Source: Bacteroidales bacterium UBA5197 (GTDB taxonomy: Bacteria; Bacteroidota; Bacteroidia; Bacteroidales; Lentimicrobiaceae). Taken from it: a stretch of 64,000 bases of DNA. Under the pieces are notes generated by a model. The model saw only the letters and a list, made by a program, of their open reading frames with translations. It was not told the origin of the DNA and searched no databases. Position numbers and translations under genes: made by a program. The DNA is taken from contig DHVX01000038.1 of NCBI GenBank assembly GCA_002412885.1, positions 30,881 to 94,880 on the forward strand. Reading direction: 5' to 3'. Positions 44,929-52,980 of this stretch are shown one piece after another (the first letter of the stretch is position 1; every line of letters begins with the position of its first letter).

Positions 44929-45407
44929 TAGGAGGTAAGAGGTAGGAGGTAAGAAAAAAACTGCTAATCATTAATAATTAGTATATTATGGAACCAGGAT
45001 TTAAGCCTATCAGATCATTTATGGATCTCGAAGTGTATCGTTTAGCACATAAACTTGCAATGGATATTTTTTGGATAAGCGCCAGCTTCCCGGTTGAAGA
45101 AAGATACTCATTGACAGATCAAATCCGGCGATCATCGAGATCTGTTGCTGCCAATATTGCCGAAGGCTGGGGGAAAAGGAAATATCCGCTTTATTTTAAA
45201 AAACAATTGGTAGATGCCAATGGCTCTCTTGAAGAAACAAAATCCTGGCTAATGTTTGCCCGTGATTGCAAGTACATTTCTATAGAACAATTCGATGCCT
45301 TTTTTCCAGAGTACGAAACTTTAGGAGGCAAACTCTGGCGACTCGAAGAACGATGGAAGTAGTTCCTTACATCTTGAATCTTAAAACTTCTTACCTCTTA
45401 CTTCCTA
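44929..45407 (+). mobile_element. cassette A: four-helix-bundle gene between private inverted repeat arms
   Basis: Left arm 44929-44955 (word taggaggtaag) begins eight bases after the mccB stop; right arm 45381-45407 is its reverse complement at about 21 of 27 positions. The arms enclose the gene at 44988 and would pair in RNA to loop it out. See cassettes B, C and D. Confidence 0.5.
44988..45362 (+). CDS. four-helix-bundle protein (23S rRNA intervening-sequence family)
   Basis: A 124-residue helical protein matching the S23/TIGR02436 family: SFMDLEVYRLAHKLAM, FPVEERYSLTDQIRRSSRSV, NIAEGWGKRK, and a last long helix. Relatives are encoded inside 23S rRNA intervening sequences, and the accessory protein Avd of diversity-generating retroelements has the same fold. 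Its function is not known. It fills the gap between mccB and the hydratase. Confidence 0.88.
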   Translation: MEPGFKPIRSFMDLEVYRLAHKLAMDIFWISASFPVEERYSLTDQIRRSSRSVAANIAEGWGKRKYPLYFKKQLVDANGSLEETKSWLMFARDCKYISIEQFDAFFPEYETLGGKLWRLEERWK

Positions 45408-45447
45408 CCTCATAATTCCTACTTCACACTCTTAAAAAAAACAAATC

Positions 45448-46239
45448 ATGAACACAAAATTCAACACCATAGAAATTGAAATCACGAACCAAATAGCAAC
45501 CGTTTGGCTCAACCGACCTCAGATACACAATGCATTTAATGAAGTGATGATTTCGGAAGTGCTTGATATCTTTACGGAAATCAACAAAACGGACAACATC
45601 AGGGTTGTTTTGCTCCGTGGCCGCGGAAAATCGTTTTGTGCCGGCGCCGACCTCAATTGGATGCGCGATGTGGCAAAATACAGTTACGAGCAGAATTACA
45701 AAGAAAGTCTGCAATTGTCTGACTGTTTCTATGCCATTTACAATTGCACTAAACCCACCATTGCCGTGGTTCATGGAGCAGCCATAGGCGGAGCCAACGG
45801 ATTACTTGCTGCCTGCGATATGGCCATCTGCGATAATGAAACTGTGTTTTCACTTTCGGAAGTTAAAATAGGAATTGTGCCTGCATGCATTTCGCCTTAC
45901 GTAATCAAGCGCGTTGGTGAATATGGCGCCCGTGAGCTTATGCTTACAGGAAAAAGAATCAATGGTCCGGAAGCCGAACGTTTTCGGTTGGTGAATAAAT
46001 CTCTTTCAGCCGATAAGCTGGAAACCTACCTCGCAGAGCTGATTGCCCTGCTGATGAGCAGTGGCCCCAAAGCCATGTCGCAATGCAAAACCCTGATTGA
46101 TCAGGTATCCAATAAAATCACGCTTGAAGAAGCCCTGAGCTACACGGCTAAAATGATCGCTGAAATCCGCGCCTCAGAAGAAGGACAGGAAGGAATGGCG
46201 GCGTTTTTGGAGAAAAGAAAAGCTAGATGGAATTTCTGA
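45448..46239 (+). CDS. enoyl-CoA hydratase family protein, likely methylglutaconyl-CoA hydratase
   Basis: A 263-residue crotonase-fold enzyme. The oxyanion-hole segments are SFCAGADLNWM and HGAAIGGANGLLAACDMA; the second catalytic region is FSLSEVKIGIVPA. Sandwiched between the two carboxylase genes, it most likely hydrates 3-methylglutaconyl-CoA to HMG-CoA, the step after methylcrotonyl-CoA carboxylase. A generic hydratase cannot be excluded from the sequence alone. Confidence 0.88.
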   Translation: MNTKFNTIEIEITNQIATVWLNRPQIHNAFNEVMISEVLDIFTEINKTDNIRVVLLRGRGKSFCAGADLNWMRDVAKYSYEQNYKESLQLSDCFYAIYNCTKPTIAVVHGAAIGGANGLLAACDMAICDNETVFSLSEVKIGIVPACISPYVIKRVGEYGARELMLTGKRINGPEAERFRLVNKSLSADKLETYLAELIALLMSSGPKAMSQCKTLIDQVSNKITLEEALSYTAKMIAEIRASEEGQEGMAAFLEKRKARWNF

Positions 46240-46844
46240 TTTCGGATTGCGGATTGCGGATTGGGAATTTTGGTTTGGGGTTTGGGGTTTGGGGTTTTTA
46301 ATTTTAAATTTTAGATTTGTGCAATGGTTAATTTTGGCGTGTCCTTTTAATGTTTAACATTTTAATCTCCGATTCTTATGGACAAATATGAGTTGCAGAA
46401 AAGAATGATGAATCTGACAATAGCTGTAATAAGGCCTACGAAATTATTCCCCAGAAGCCAGGAAAGCAAAGTGATTACTTATCAGATTATTAAATCTGCA
46501 TCATCAACCGCAGCCAACTACAGGGCAGCATGCAGGGCAAAGTCAACAAAAGATTTCATCGCTAAAATGGGAATTGTTGAGGAAGAATGTGATGAAACCG
46601 CTTTTTGGCTTGAACTAGTCATTTCACTGGAACTTGCCGATCAAAAAGAGGTTGCACCCTTGTTGAAAGAGGCATCTGAGATTGTTGCAATTACAGTGAG
46701 TTCAATAAAAACGGCCAAAGGATCATTAAACGAACCTAACCTAAAGCCCGGGATGCAAGAGGGCTCAATCAACTAAGACCTCATAACATTGTAAATCAGT
46801 CCGATCCCTAGCGGGACCGAAATTCGAAATCCGAAATCCGAAAT
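46239..46844 (+). mobile_element. cassette B: four-helix-bundle gene between private inverted repeat arms
   Basis: Left arm 46239-46263 (word cggattg/cggattt) begins at the hydratase stop codon; right arm 46820-46844 is its reverse complement at about 21 of 25 positions and ends seven bases before the mccA start. The left arm continues into tggggttt repeats at 46270-46300. Confidence 0.5.
46378..46776 (+). CDS. four-helix-bundle protein (23S rRNA intervening-sequence family, divergent)
   Basis: A 132-residue helical protein of the same family as 44988 but from another branch: QKRMMNLTIAVIRPTKLFPRS, TYQIIKSASSTAANYRAACRAKS, EEECDETAFWLELV. The NYRAACRA block replaces the NIAEG block of the other copies. 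The three four-helix genes in this cluster are therefore not recent duplicates of each other. Confidence 0.82.
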   Translation: MDKYELQKRMMNLTIAVIRPTKLFPRSQESKVITYQIIKSASSTAANYRAACRAKSTKDFIAKMGIVEEECDETAFWLELVISLELADQKEVAPLLKEASEIVAITVSSIKTAKGSLNEPNLKPGMQEGSIN

Positions 46845-46851
46845 TACTTCC

Positions 46852-48825
46852 ATGAAACTCCTCATAGCAAACCGTGGCGAAATCGCCCTCAGAATTCAAA
46901 GAACTGCCCGCCGCATGGGTATTTCTACAGTTGCTGTTTATTCGCAACACGACAGTTCGGCTCAACATGTGCTGCAAGCCGATGAAGCGGTGCTGCTTCC
47001 GGGTGAAAGCCTCGCTGAAACATATCTTAATATTGAAGCTATTCTGGCTGCAGCCAAAAAAACCGGTGCTACAGCTATACATCCCGGTTATGGTTTCCTT
47101 TCCGAAAATCCTTTGTTTTCTGAAGCCTGCGAACGCGAAGGTTTGCTTTTCGTTGGGCCTTCAGCGGATTCCGTAAGGGCGATGGGAAATAAAATTGCCG
47201 CCCGGGCAGTTGCTGTAAAGCTTGGAGTGCCGGTAACCAATGGCATTACCGGTGCGCCTGAAGTTTTGCTGAAAAATCATGCGAATGTCGGTTTCCCGAT
47301 GCTGATTAAAGCTGCTGCAGGTGGCGGTGGAAAAGGGATGCGCATTGTCCGCACCGAAGTAGAGTTGGCTTCGGCGCTCGAAACCACTTCGCGTGAAGCC
47401 CTGAATTACTTTGGCGACGGAACCATTTATATTGAAAGATTTGTTGAAAATCCACGCCACATTGAGGTTCAGGTGCTGGGCGATAAACATGGCAATATGG
47501 TTCATCTTTTTGAACGTGAATGTTCAGCCCAGCGGCGTCATCAGAAAATTGTGGAGGAGGCTCCTTCGCCCACCCTCACGCCGGAAGTCCGCGAAAAAAT
47601 GTGCAATTCGGCTGTGATACTGGCATCTTCAATCGGGTATTACAGCGCCGGAACCATTGAATTTCTGGTTGACAGCGAGCTGAATTACTTCTTCCTTGAA
47701 ATGAATACCCGCATTCAGGTTGAGCATCCGGTAACGGAAATGACCACGGGCGTTGATCTGGTTGAAGAGCAACTGCGCATAGCCACCGGCGAACCGCTCA
47801 GCTTGAAACAACAGGATCTGAAACAAACCGGCCATGCCATTGAATGCCGCATTTATGCTGAAAACCCGGCCAATAATTTTATGCCTTCTCCGGGATTTAT
47901 CAATCTTTATCATGAACCATACGGCCCGCACATCAGGGTTGACAGTATGGAGATTGCCGGCTGCGGACAGATACATTCATTTTTCGATCCTATGATCGGA
48001 AAGCTCATCACCCGGAGCGAAACCCGCGAAGAAGCAAGGCTGCGGATGATCACGGCTCTTGAAAATTACGCTGTTCAGGGCATTCACACCAATATTTCAT
48101 TTCTCGTTGGTTTGATGCATCACCCTTCTTTTATTGATAATGTCATCACCACCAGATATATTGATGATCATCTGGAAACTTTAATTGAGTTTGCCGAAAG
48201 TCTGAAATCTTCTCTAACACCCGAAGTTCCACTGCTGGCAGGGTTTATGAAAAGCCTCGCTGCAAAACGCGAAATCAGCGAAAACATTTGGCAAACCATA
48301 GGTTACTGGCGCAGCATTCAGCAACCTGAAGTAGTAATGAATGGAAAAAGCTTCCGGATAAAGATTCTGAAAAACAGGAATGAGCATCTGCATTTTATGC
48401 TGGGTGAAACAGAAGGAGAAGCAGAGCTTACCTCAGCAAACATGCAGTCGAAGCTTCGCCTGAATGGAATCAGCCATCTGATTTACTTGGGCGAAGATGA
48501 GAAGGGTCGTTTCACGGTTACCTACAAAGGCTTTGAATTTCTGGTGGAACGCCCCGACATGGCAGGCCCTGAAAATGTGTCATTTGCAGAAACCGGAATC
48601 ATGAACATTGACAGCGGAAACATTGTTTCACCTATGCCGGGAAGGGTGCTGAAAATCATGGTTTCAGAAGGCGAAGAAGTCAGTAAAGGAAAGGTTCTGA
48701 TGGTTGTTGAAGCCATGAAAATGGAGAACAATATCCTTTGCCCGAAAGATGGAGTGGTGGATAAACTTTTAGTGAAGGAAGGAGATATGGTGGATGGGAG
48801 TGCAAGGTTGGTGCAGCTATCATAA
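46852..48825 (+). CDS. mccA: methylcrotonyl-CoA carboxylase alpha (biotin carboxylase plus biotin carrier) subunit
   Basis: A 657-residue subunit with three parts: biotin carboxylase (IANRGEIALRIQRTARRMG at the start; AAAGGGGKGMR for ATP near 155; FLEMNTRIQVEHPVTE near 280), a linker domain, and a C-terminal biotinyl domain with the biotin lysine in VEAMKMEN near 622. It charges biotin with CO2 for the carboxyltransferase at 43314. It could also serve the propionyl-type carboxyltransferase at 27543. Confidence 0.92.
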   Translation: MKLLIANRGEIALRIQRTARRMGISTVAVYSQHDSSAQHVLQADEAVLLPGESLAETYLNIEAILAAAKKTGATAIHPGYGFLSENPLFSEACEREGLLFVGPSADSVRAMGNKIAARAVAVKLGVPVTNGITGAPEVLLKNHANVGFPMLIKAAAGGGGKGMRIVRTEVELASALETTSREALNYFGDGTIYIERFVENPRHIEVQVLGDKHGNMVHLFERECSAQRRHQKIVEEAPSPTLTPEVREKMCNSAVILASSIGYYSAGTIEFLVDSELNYFFLEMNTRIQVEHPVTEMTTGVDLVEEQLRIATGEPLSLKQQDLKQTGHAIECRIYAENPANNFMPSPGFINLYHEPYGPHIRVDSMEIAGCGQIHSFFDPMIGKLITRSETREEARLRMITALENYAVQGIHTNISFLVGLMHHPSFIDNVITTRYIDDHLETLIEFAESLKSSLTPEVPLLAGFMKSLAAKREISENIWQTIGYWRSIQQPEVVMNGKSFRIKILKNRNEHLHFMLGETEGEAELTSANMQSKLRLNGISHLIYLGEDEKGRFTVTYKGFEFLVERPDMAGPENVSFAETGIMNIDSGNIVSPMPGRVLKIMVSEGEEVSKGKVLMVVEAMKMENNILCPKDGVVDKLLVKEGDMVDGSARLVQLS

Positions 48826-48829
48826 AGAA

Positions 48830-49479
48830 TCACGCAAGGACGCTAAGACGCAAAGTTGCTTTTCATTATTGAAAAAACCGATGAATTGTCCCATCTACAT
48901 AAAATGAATAAAAGATCACAGAAAGTACACAAGTAAAAACAATTAAATCAGTTATTATGACCGAAAACGAAATTTCTAAAATTGTCTGGGATATTTGTTT
49001 CAAGATTCATAAAGTTTTAGGGCCTGGCCTTTTTGAATCTGTTTACGAAGAAATCCTGACTTATGAATTAAATAAATTGGATTTGTCTTTTGAAAGACAA
49101 AAATCAATTCCTGTAGTATGGGAGAGTTTGAAACTGGAAACGAGTTTTCGGGCTGATGTTATTATTGAAAATAAAGTTATTGTTGAATTGAAATCGATTA
49201 GTGAAATTAATCCGGTTCATCAAAAGCAGGTACTGACCTATCTGAAAATAACCGGATTAAAATTAGGATTACTGGTTAATTTCAACTCAAATCTGTTAAA
49301 GGATGGTTTTCAAAGAATTGCAAATCATCTTTAATAAACCCTTATCATCTTTGCGTTCTGATAACTATCGGGATTGCATGAGACTCGAAAGAATAACAAA
49401 TACCCTTTGCGTCCATGTATCTTTGCGTGAGACCCGAAAGAAAATCAAATACCCTTTGCGTCATTGCGTCGTTGCGTGA
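48830..49479 (+). mobile_element. cassette C: GxxExxY gene between private inverted repeat arms
   Basis: Left arm 48830-48855 (words acgcaagg, gacgcaaag) begins five bases after the mccA stop; right arm 49454-49479 is its reverse complement at 23 of 26 positions. The right side also contains a tandem duplication of about 45 bases (49410-49499, each unit ending gacccgaaagaaaatcaaa). Confidence 0.55.
48957..49334 (+). CDS. GxxExxY protein (PDDEXK_3 family)
   Basis: A 125-residue protein with the name-giving motif GPGLFESVYEE and a PD-(D/E)XK-like core: FRADVIIENKVIVELKSI (D and E-x-K). The family is abundant and of unknown function in Bacteroidota and related phyla. Here it takes the same position between pathway genes as the four-helix-bundle genes do at the other junctions. 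Confidence 0.88.
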   Translation: MTENEISKIVWDICFKIHKVLGPGLFESVYEEILTYELNKLDLSFERQKSIPVVWESLKLETSFRADVIIENKVIVELKSISEINPVHQKQVLTYLKITGLKLGLLVNFNSNLLKDGFQRIANHL

Positions 49480-49509
49480 GACCCGAAAGAAAATCAAAAC
49501 ACGAATATT

Positions 49510-50655
49510 ATGGACTTTAACCTGAGTGAAGAACATCAAATGATCCGGGAAACCGTTCGCAATTTTGCTGAACGTGAAATAAAACCGGTGGCACAGGAAC
49601 TCGACGAAAAAGCTGAGTTCTCAGTTGAATTAACCCGAAAAATGGGAGAACTGGGATTGTTTGGCATTTACCTGCCTCAAAAATATGGCGGACAGGAGAT
49701 GGATTACATTTCCTACATCATTGCGGTAGAGGAACTTGCCCGTATCGACGGCTCTCAGGCGGCAACCCTGGCAGCGCACAACTCTCTGGGCGTCGGGCCT
49801 TTGTATTATTATGGAACCGAGGAGCAGAAAATGAAATACCTGCCTCAGCTGTGCTCCGGCGATGCGTTATGGGCATTCGGATTAACCGAACCCGATGCCG
49901 GATCAGATTCCCGAGGTTCAAAAACACGCGCTACCGTTGAGAATGGCGAATGGGTCATCAATGGATCCAAAATATTTATTACCAATGGCTCTGCCGATAT
50001 TTCAATGGGTGCAACCGTTCAGGCGGTAACCGGTGAAAAACAGGGTAAAAAGGAATTTTCTACCATTCTGGTTGATAAAGATACGCCTGGTTTCACCCGA
50101 CAAACCATGCACGGTAAAATGATGTGGCGTGCTTCCGATACGGCTCAGCTATTTTTCGACGATTGCCGTGTTCCGGAAGAGAACCTGCTCGGAAAGGTAG
50201 GAGAAGGCTCCAAAATTATGCTTTCCACCCTTGATTCAGGCCGGCTTTCCATTGCTGCTATGGGGCTCGGTTGTGCACAGGGCGCTTTTGAACTTGCACT
50301 TAATTATGCCAAAGAACGCAAGCAATTCGGACAATCCATCTCAAAATTTCAGGCAATTTCCTTTAAACTTGCCGATATGGCCATGAAAATCGAACTTGCC
50401 CGAAACCTGCTCTATAAAGCTTGCTGGCTCAAAGATACCAATCAGCCATTTGCCAAGGAATCAGCTATGGCCAAACTTTACTGCTCCGAAATAGCTAAAG
50501 AAGTGGCCGACGAAGCCGTTCAGATTCATGGTGGCTATGGCCTGATGAAAGATTACCCCATCGAACGTTTTTACCGCGATCAACGATTGCTGCAGATTGG
50601 CGAAGGCACATCGGAGATACAGAGGCTTGTGATTTCAAGGTATATTGGGTGCTGA
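49510..50655 (+). CDS. acyl-CoA dehydrogenase, likely isovaleryl-CoA-type
   Basis: A 381-residue flavoprotein: FGLTEPDAGSDS for FAD, a C-terminal QIHGGYGLMKDYPIERFYRDQRL block, and GEGTSEIQRLVISRYI at the end. In this cluster it should oxidise isovaleryl-CoA to 3-methylcrotonyl-CoA, the first committed step in the operon, although the sequence resembles short-chain (butyryl) dehydrogenases as well. The gene starts 30 bases after the right arm of cassette C. Confidence 0.88.
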   Translation: MDFNLSEEHQMIRETVRNFAEREIKPVAQELDEKAEFSVELTRKMGELGLFGIYLPQKYGGQEMDYISYIIAVEELARIDGSQAATLAAHNSLGVGPLYYYGTEEQKMKYLPQLCSGDALWAFGLTEPDAGSDSRGSKTRATVENGEWVINGSKIFITNGSADISMGATVQAVTGEKQGKKEFSTILVDKDTPGFTRQTMHGKMMWRASDTAQLFFDDCRVPEENLLGKVGEGSKIMLSTLDSGRLSIAAMGLGCAQGAFELALNYAKERKQFGQSISKFQAISFKLADMAMKIELARNLLYKACWLKDTNQPFAKESAMAKLYCSEIAKEVADEAVQIHGGYGLMKDYPIERFYRDQRLLQIGEGTSEIQRLVISRYIGC

Positions 50656-50682
50656 TTAGGACAGGGAGACAAGGAGAAGGGG

Positions 50683-51198
50683 GGAAAAGTGACAAGGGGA
50701 CGGGGAGACGGGGAGACAAGGAGAATTTTGACAGCGAAAAAAATTAAATATTTGATATGAAAATAAACAGCTATCGTGAGTTAAGAGTTTATCAGGCGGC
50801 GATTGAGGCAGCAATGAAAATATTTGAGCTCACCAAAACTTTCCCAAAAGAAGAAGTATATTCGATGACTGATCAGATGCGCCGATCATCAAGAAGTGTT
50901 TGTTCAAACATTGGTGAAGCGTGGAGAAGACGGAGATACAAGGCAGCCTTCATTGCAAAATTGAATGATTCCGAAACTGAAGCCACAGAAACACAGGTCT
51001 GGCTTGAATTGGCCTTTCGCTCAGGTTACATTTCTCAAGAATTGAATGATGAGATGTTTGCTGAATATGAATCAATAATAGCACAACTAGTGGTTATGAT
51101 CAATCAACCTGAAAAGTGGATTATCGGCCCTCCTAAATAAAATGTACTCCTAAAAATCCCCTTGTCCCCCAGTCACCTTGTCACCTTGTCACTTTTCC
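50683..51198 (+). mobile_element. cassette D: four-helix-bundle gene between private inverted repeat arms
   Basis: Left arm 50683-50723 (ggaaaagtgacaagg then gac-gggg words) and right arm 51158-51198 are reverse complements at 34 of 41 positions, including 15 identical bases at the inner end. Similar words run from 50656 on the left and up to the next start codon at 51240 on the right. Confidence 0.55.
50757..51140 (+). CDS. four-helix-bundle protein (23S rRNA intervening-sequence family)
   Basis: A 127-residue protein with YRELRVYQAAIEAAMKIF, FPKEEVYSMTDQMRRSSRSV and NIGEAWRRRRYKAAF, clearly of the same branch as the gene at 44988, followed by a helix TEATETQVWLELAF. It lies in the gap between the dehydrogenase and HMG-CoA lyase genes. 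Confidence 0.88.
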   Translation: MKINSYRELRVYQAAIEAAMKIFELTKTFPKEEVYSMTDQMRRSSRSVCSNIGEAWRRRRYKAAFIAKLNDSETEATETQVWLELAFRSGYISQELNDEMFAEYESIIAQLVVMINQPEKWIIGPPK

Positions 51199-51239
51199 TC
51201 AATTCCCCTTGTCCCCCAGTCCCCAATTCCCCTTGTCAC

Positions 51240-52091
51240 ATGATAAAAAACGAAATCATCAAAATAACAGAGAGTCCCAGAGATGCCCAGCAGGGTTTAC
51301 CTCATATAATATCCCCTGAAAAGCGGGCTGCTTATATCAACGCACTAATGAAAGTCGGATTTGATGTGATTGACTTCGGGAGTTTTGTTTCGCCAAAAGC
51401 GGTTCCTCAGATGGCTGACCAGGATAAGGTTCTTGAGCTGGTTGATAAGTCGGGAAGCAACTCTAAACTTATGGCTATTGTTGGAAATATGCGCGGAGGA
51501 ATTGAAGCAGCTTCACATCAGAAGCTGGATATTATCGGATTCCCTTATTCCATTTCCGAAACTTTTCTCCGGAAAAATATCAATTCCGATCATCAGAAAG
51601 CACTGGCAACAATAGATGGCTTACTTGAGATATGCAGAGACAATGGAAAATCATTAAGGATCTTTATGAGCATGGCTTATGGAAATCCTTATGGTGACCC
51701 ATGGAGTATAAGTTTGCTTGAAGAACATATAGAGATTCTTGCCAACAAAGGAATCTACACCATTACCCTTGCTGATACCATTGGCATTGCGCATTCCAGT
51801 CAAATTTCAGAAGTTTACGGAGCACTGCTTCACAAATTTCCCGATCACGAATTTGGCCTTCACATTCACACCCGGCCCGATGAATGGCATGAGAAATTAG
51901 AGGCCGCCTGGAGTGCCGGCTGTCGCTGGTATGAGGGAGTTATCAACGGCATTGGCGGTTGCCCGATGACCGGATATGAACTGGTTGGAAACCTGAATAC
52001 GCTGGATTTAATAGATTTCCTGATAAAGAAGAACGCAAAACATGGTCTGTCCCTCAACGAACTGAACGCAGTTGTTAAAAAAACCTACTGA
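51240..52091 (+). CDS. mvaB: hydroxymethylglutaryl-CoA lyase
   Basis: A 283-residue HMGL-like TIM barrel from the ATG at 51240, which directly follows the repeat words of cassette D. Features: ITESPRDAQQGLPHIISP (with the catalytic R-D), VIDFGSFVSPKAVPQM, FGLHIHTRPDEW for the metal, and INGIGGCPMTGYELVGN with the active cysteine. It splits HMG-CoA into acetyl-CoA and acetoacetate, the last step of leucine degradation. Confidence 0.88.
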   Translation: MIKNEIIKITESPRDAQQGLPHIISPEKRAAYINALMKVGFDVIDFGSFVSPKAVPQMADQDKVLELVDKSGSNSKLMAIVGNMRGGIEAASHQKLDIIGFPYSISETFLRKNINSDHQKALATIDGLLEICRDNGKSLRIFMSMAYGNPYGDPWSISLLEEHIEILANKGIYTITLADTIGIAHSSQISEVYGALLHKFPDHEFGLHIHTRPDEWHEKLEAAWSAGCRWYEGVINGIGGCPMTGYELVGNLNTLDLIDFLIKKNAKHGLSLNELNAVVKKTY

Positions 52092-52113
52092 CAAAACAAT
52101 TCGGTTTTTCAAC

Positions 52114-52812
52114 TTAGAAGGCTATATAAGTTTTAAACTGGTCGCAGCAAAAAGTCTGGCCTTCACTTACCTGAATTTTAAAATAATTTGGAGAGAGATA
52201 ATTCCCATCTCCGTACCATCCAATCAGATCTCCTACTGATGCAGCCCCGTTTTTGTCAACATCCTTCCAGAGTAAAATATAGTAGTCCCCTGCCTCAAAT
52301 CCGGTGAGATTGAAAACAACCCTGGCACCTGACCCGGTAACCACGAAATTTTTAAAAGGAGTGCCGGTAGTAGGATAAACATTAAAGAGAAAAACTTTTG
52401 CATCTTTCAGGTCGGCGCCGGTATCCTGCATTTCTGCAACACCTGAGATCTGTGTCGTAGGGGCCAATGCTGTTACCTTCTTTTCGTAGCTGGATTTTCC
52501 TCCGTTGCCATCATCGGCTTTTACGATAATTTTGTGTTCGCCTGCTGTTGATGGCAGGGTCCAGAATACCAGAGTCCCGGCACCTCTGATTTCTCCTCCG
52601 GACACCTCATAGCTAAAAGTGATTTCATCTCCATCAGGATCGCTGGCTGCGGCAAGAATACTGAGTATTCCATTGGCATGAATTTCAGTCGGCTCCGACT
52701 TAATAATGGAAACTGAAGGATCTGAATTCTTGTCGTCTTTGCTGCACGAAGTAAGCAAACTGCAACCTATTGCCAGGGTTGCAGAAATTAAAATCAGACT
52801 GATCTTTTTCAT
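52114..52812 (-). CDS. lipoprotein with a PKD/cadherin-like domain
   Basis: A 232-residue putative lipoprotein from the ATG at 52812: signal ISATLAIGCSLLTSCSKD, lipidated cysteine near 23. Residues about 35-115 form an Ig-like domain (ASDPDGDEITFSYEVSGG, KADDGNGGKSS), and the rest is a second beta domain (ISGVAEMQDTGADLKDAKVFLF, GDYYILLWKDVDKNGAASVGD). No catalytic motif; probably a surface-exposed binding protein. Confidence 0.7.
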   Translation of the reverse strand: MKKISLILISATLAIGCSLLTSCSKDDKNSDPSVSIIKSEPTEIHANGILSILAAASDPDGDEITFSYEVSGGEIRGAGTLVFWTLPSTAGEHKIIVKADDGNGGKSSYEKKVTALAPTTQISGVAEMQDTGADLKDAKVFLFNVYPTTGTPFKNFVVTGSGARVVFNLTGFEAGDYYILLWKDVDKNGAASVGDLIGWYGDGNYLSPNYFKIQVSEGQTFCCDQFKTYIAF

Positions 52813-52980
52813 GTCTATTGAGTTTTGGGGTGAATGCTCATTTTTTAACATCCGGAAGCTATGCTTTATTAATGACATGACTTCCCCGGATTCATGACTC
52901 AATATTACATACAAAAACATGGAAAGCATTTGCTCTCCATCTCACTTTTTTTGCTATTCGTCTCAAAATAAAGGGATACT

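Noticed and set aside
49345..49500. CRISPR-like array (repeated ctttgcgt units), also considered for 60665-60740
   Set aside because: Repeat units are short, imperfect and without unique spacers of constant length; no cas genes nearby.
44988..51140. Diversity-generating retroelement, because four-helix-bundle proteins resemble Avd
   Set aside because: No reverse transcriptase and no template/variable repeat pair in the window.
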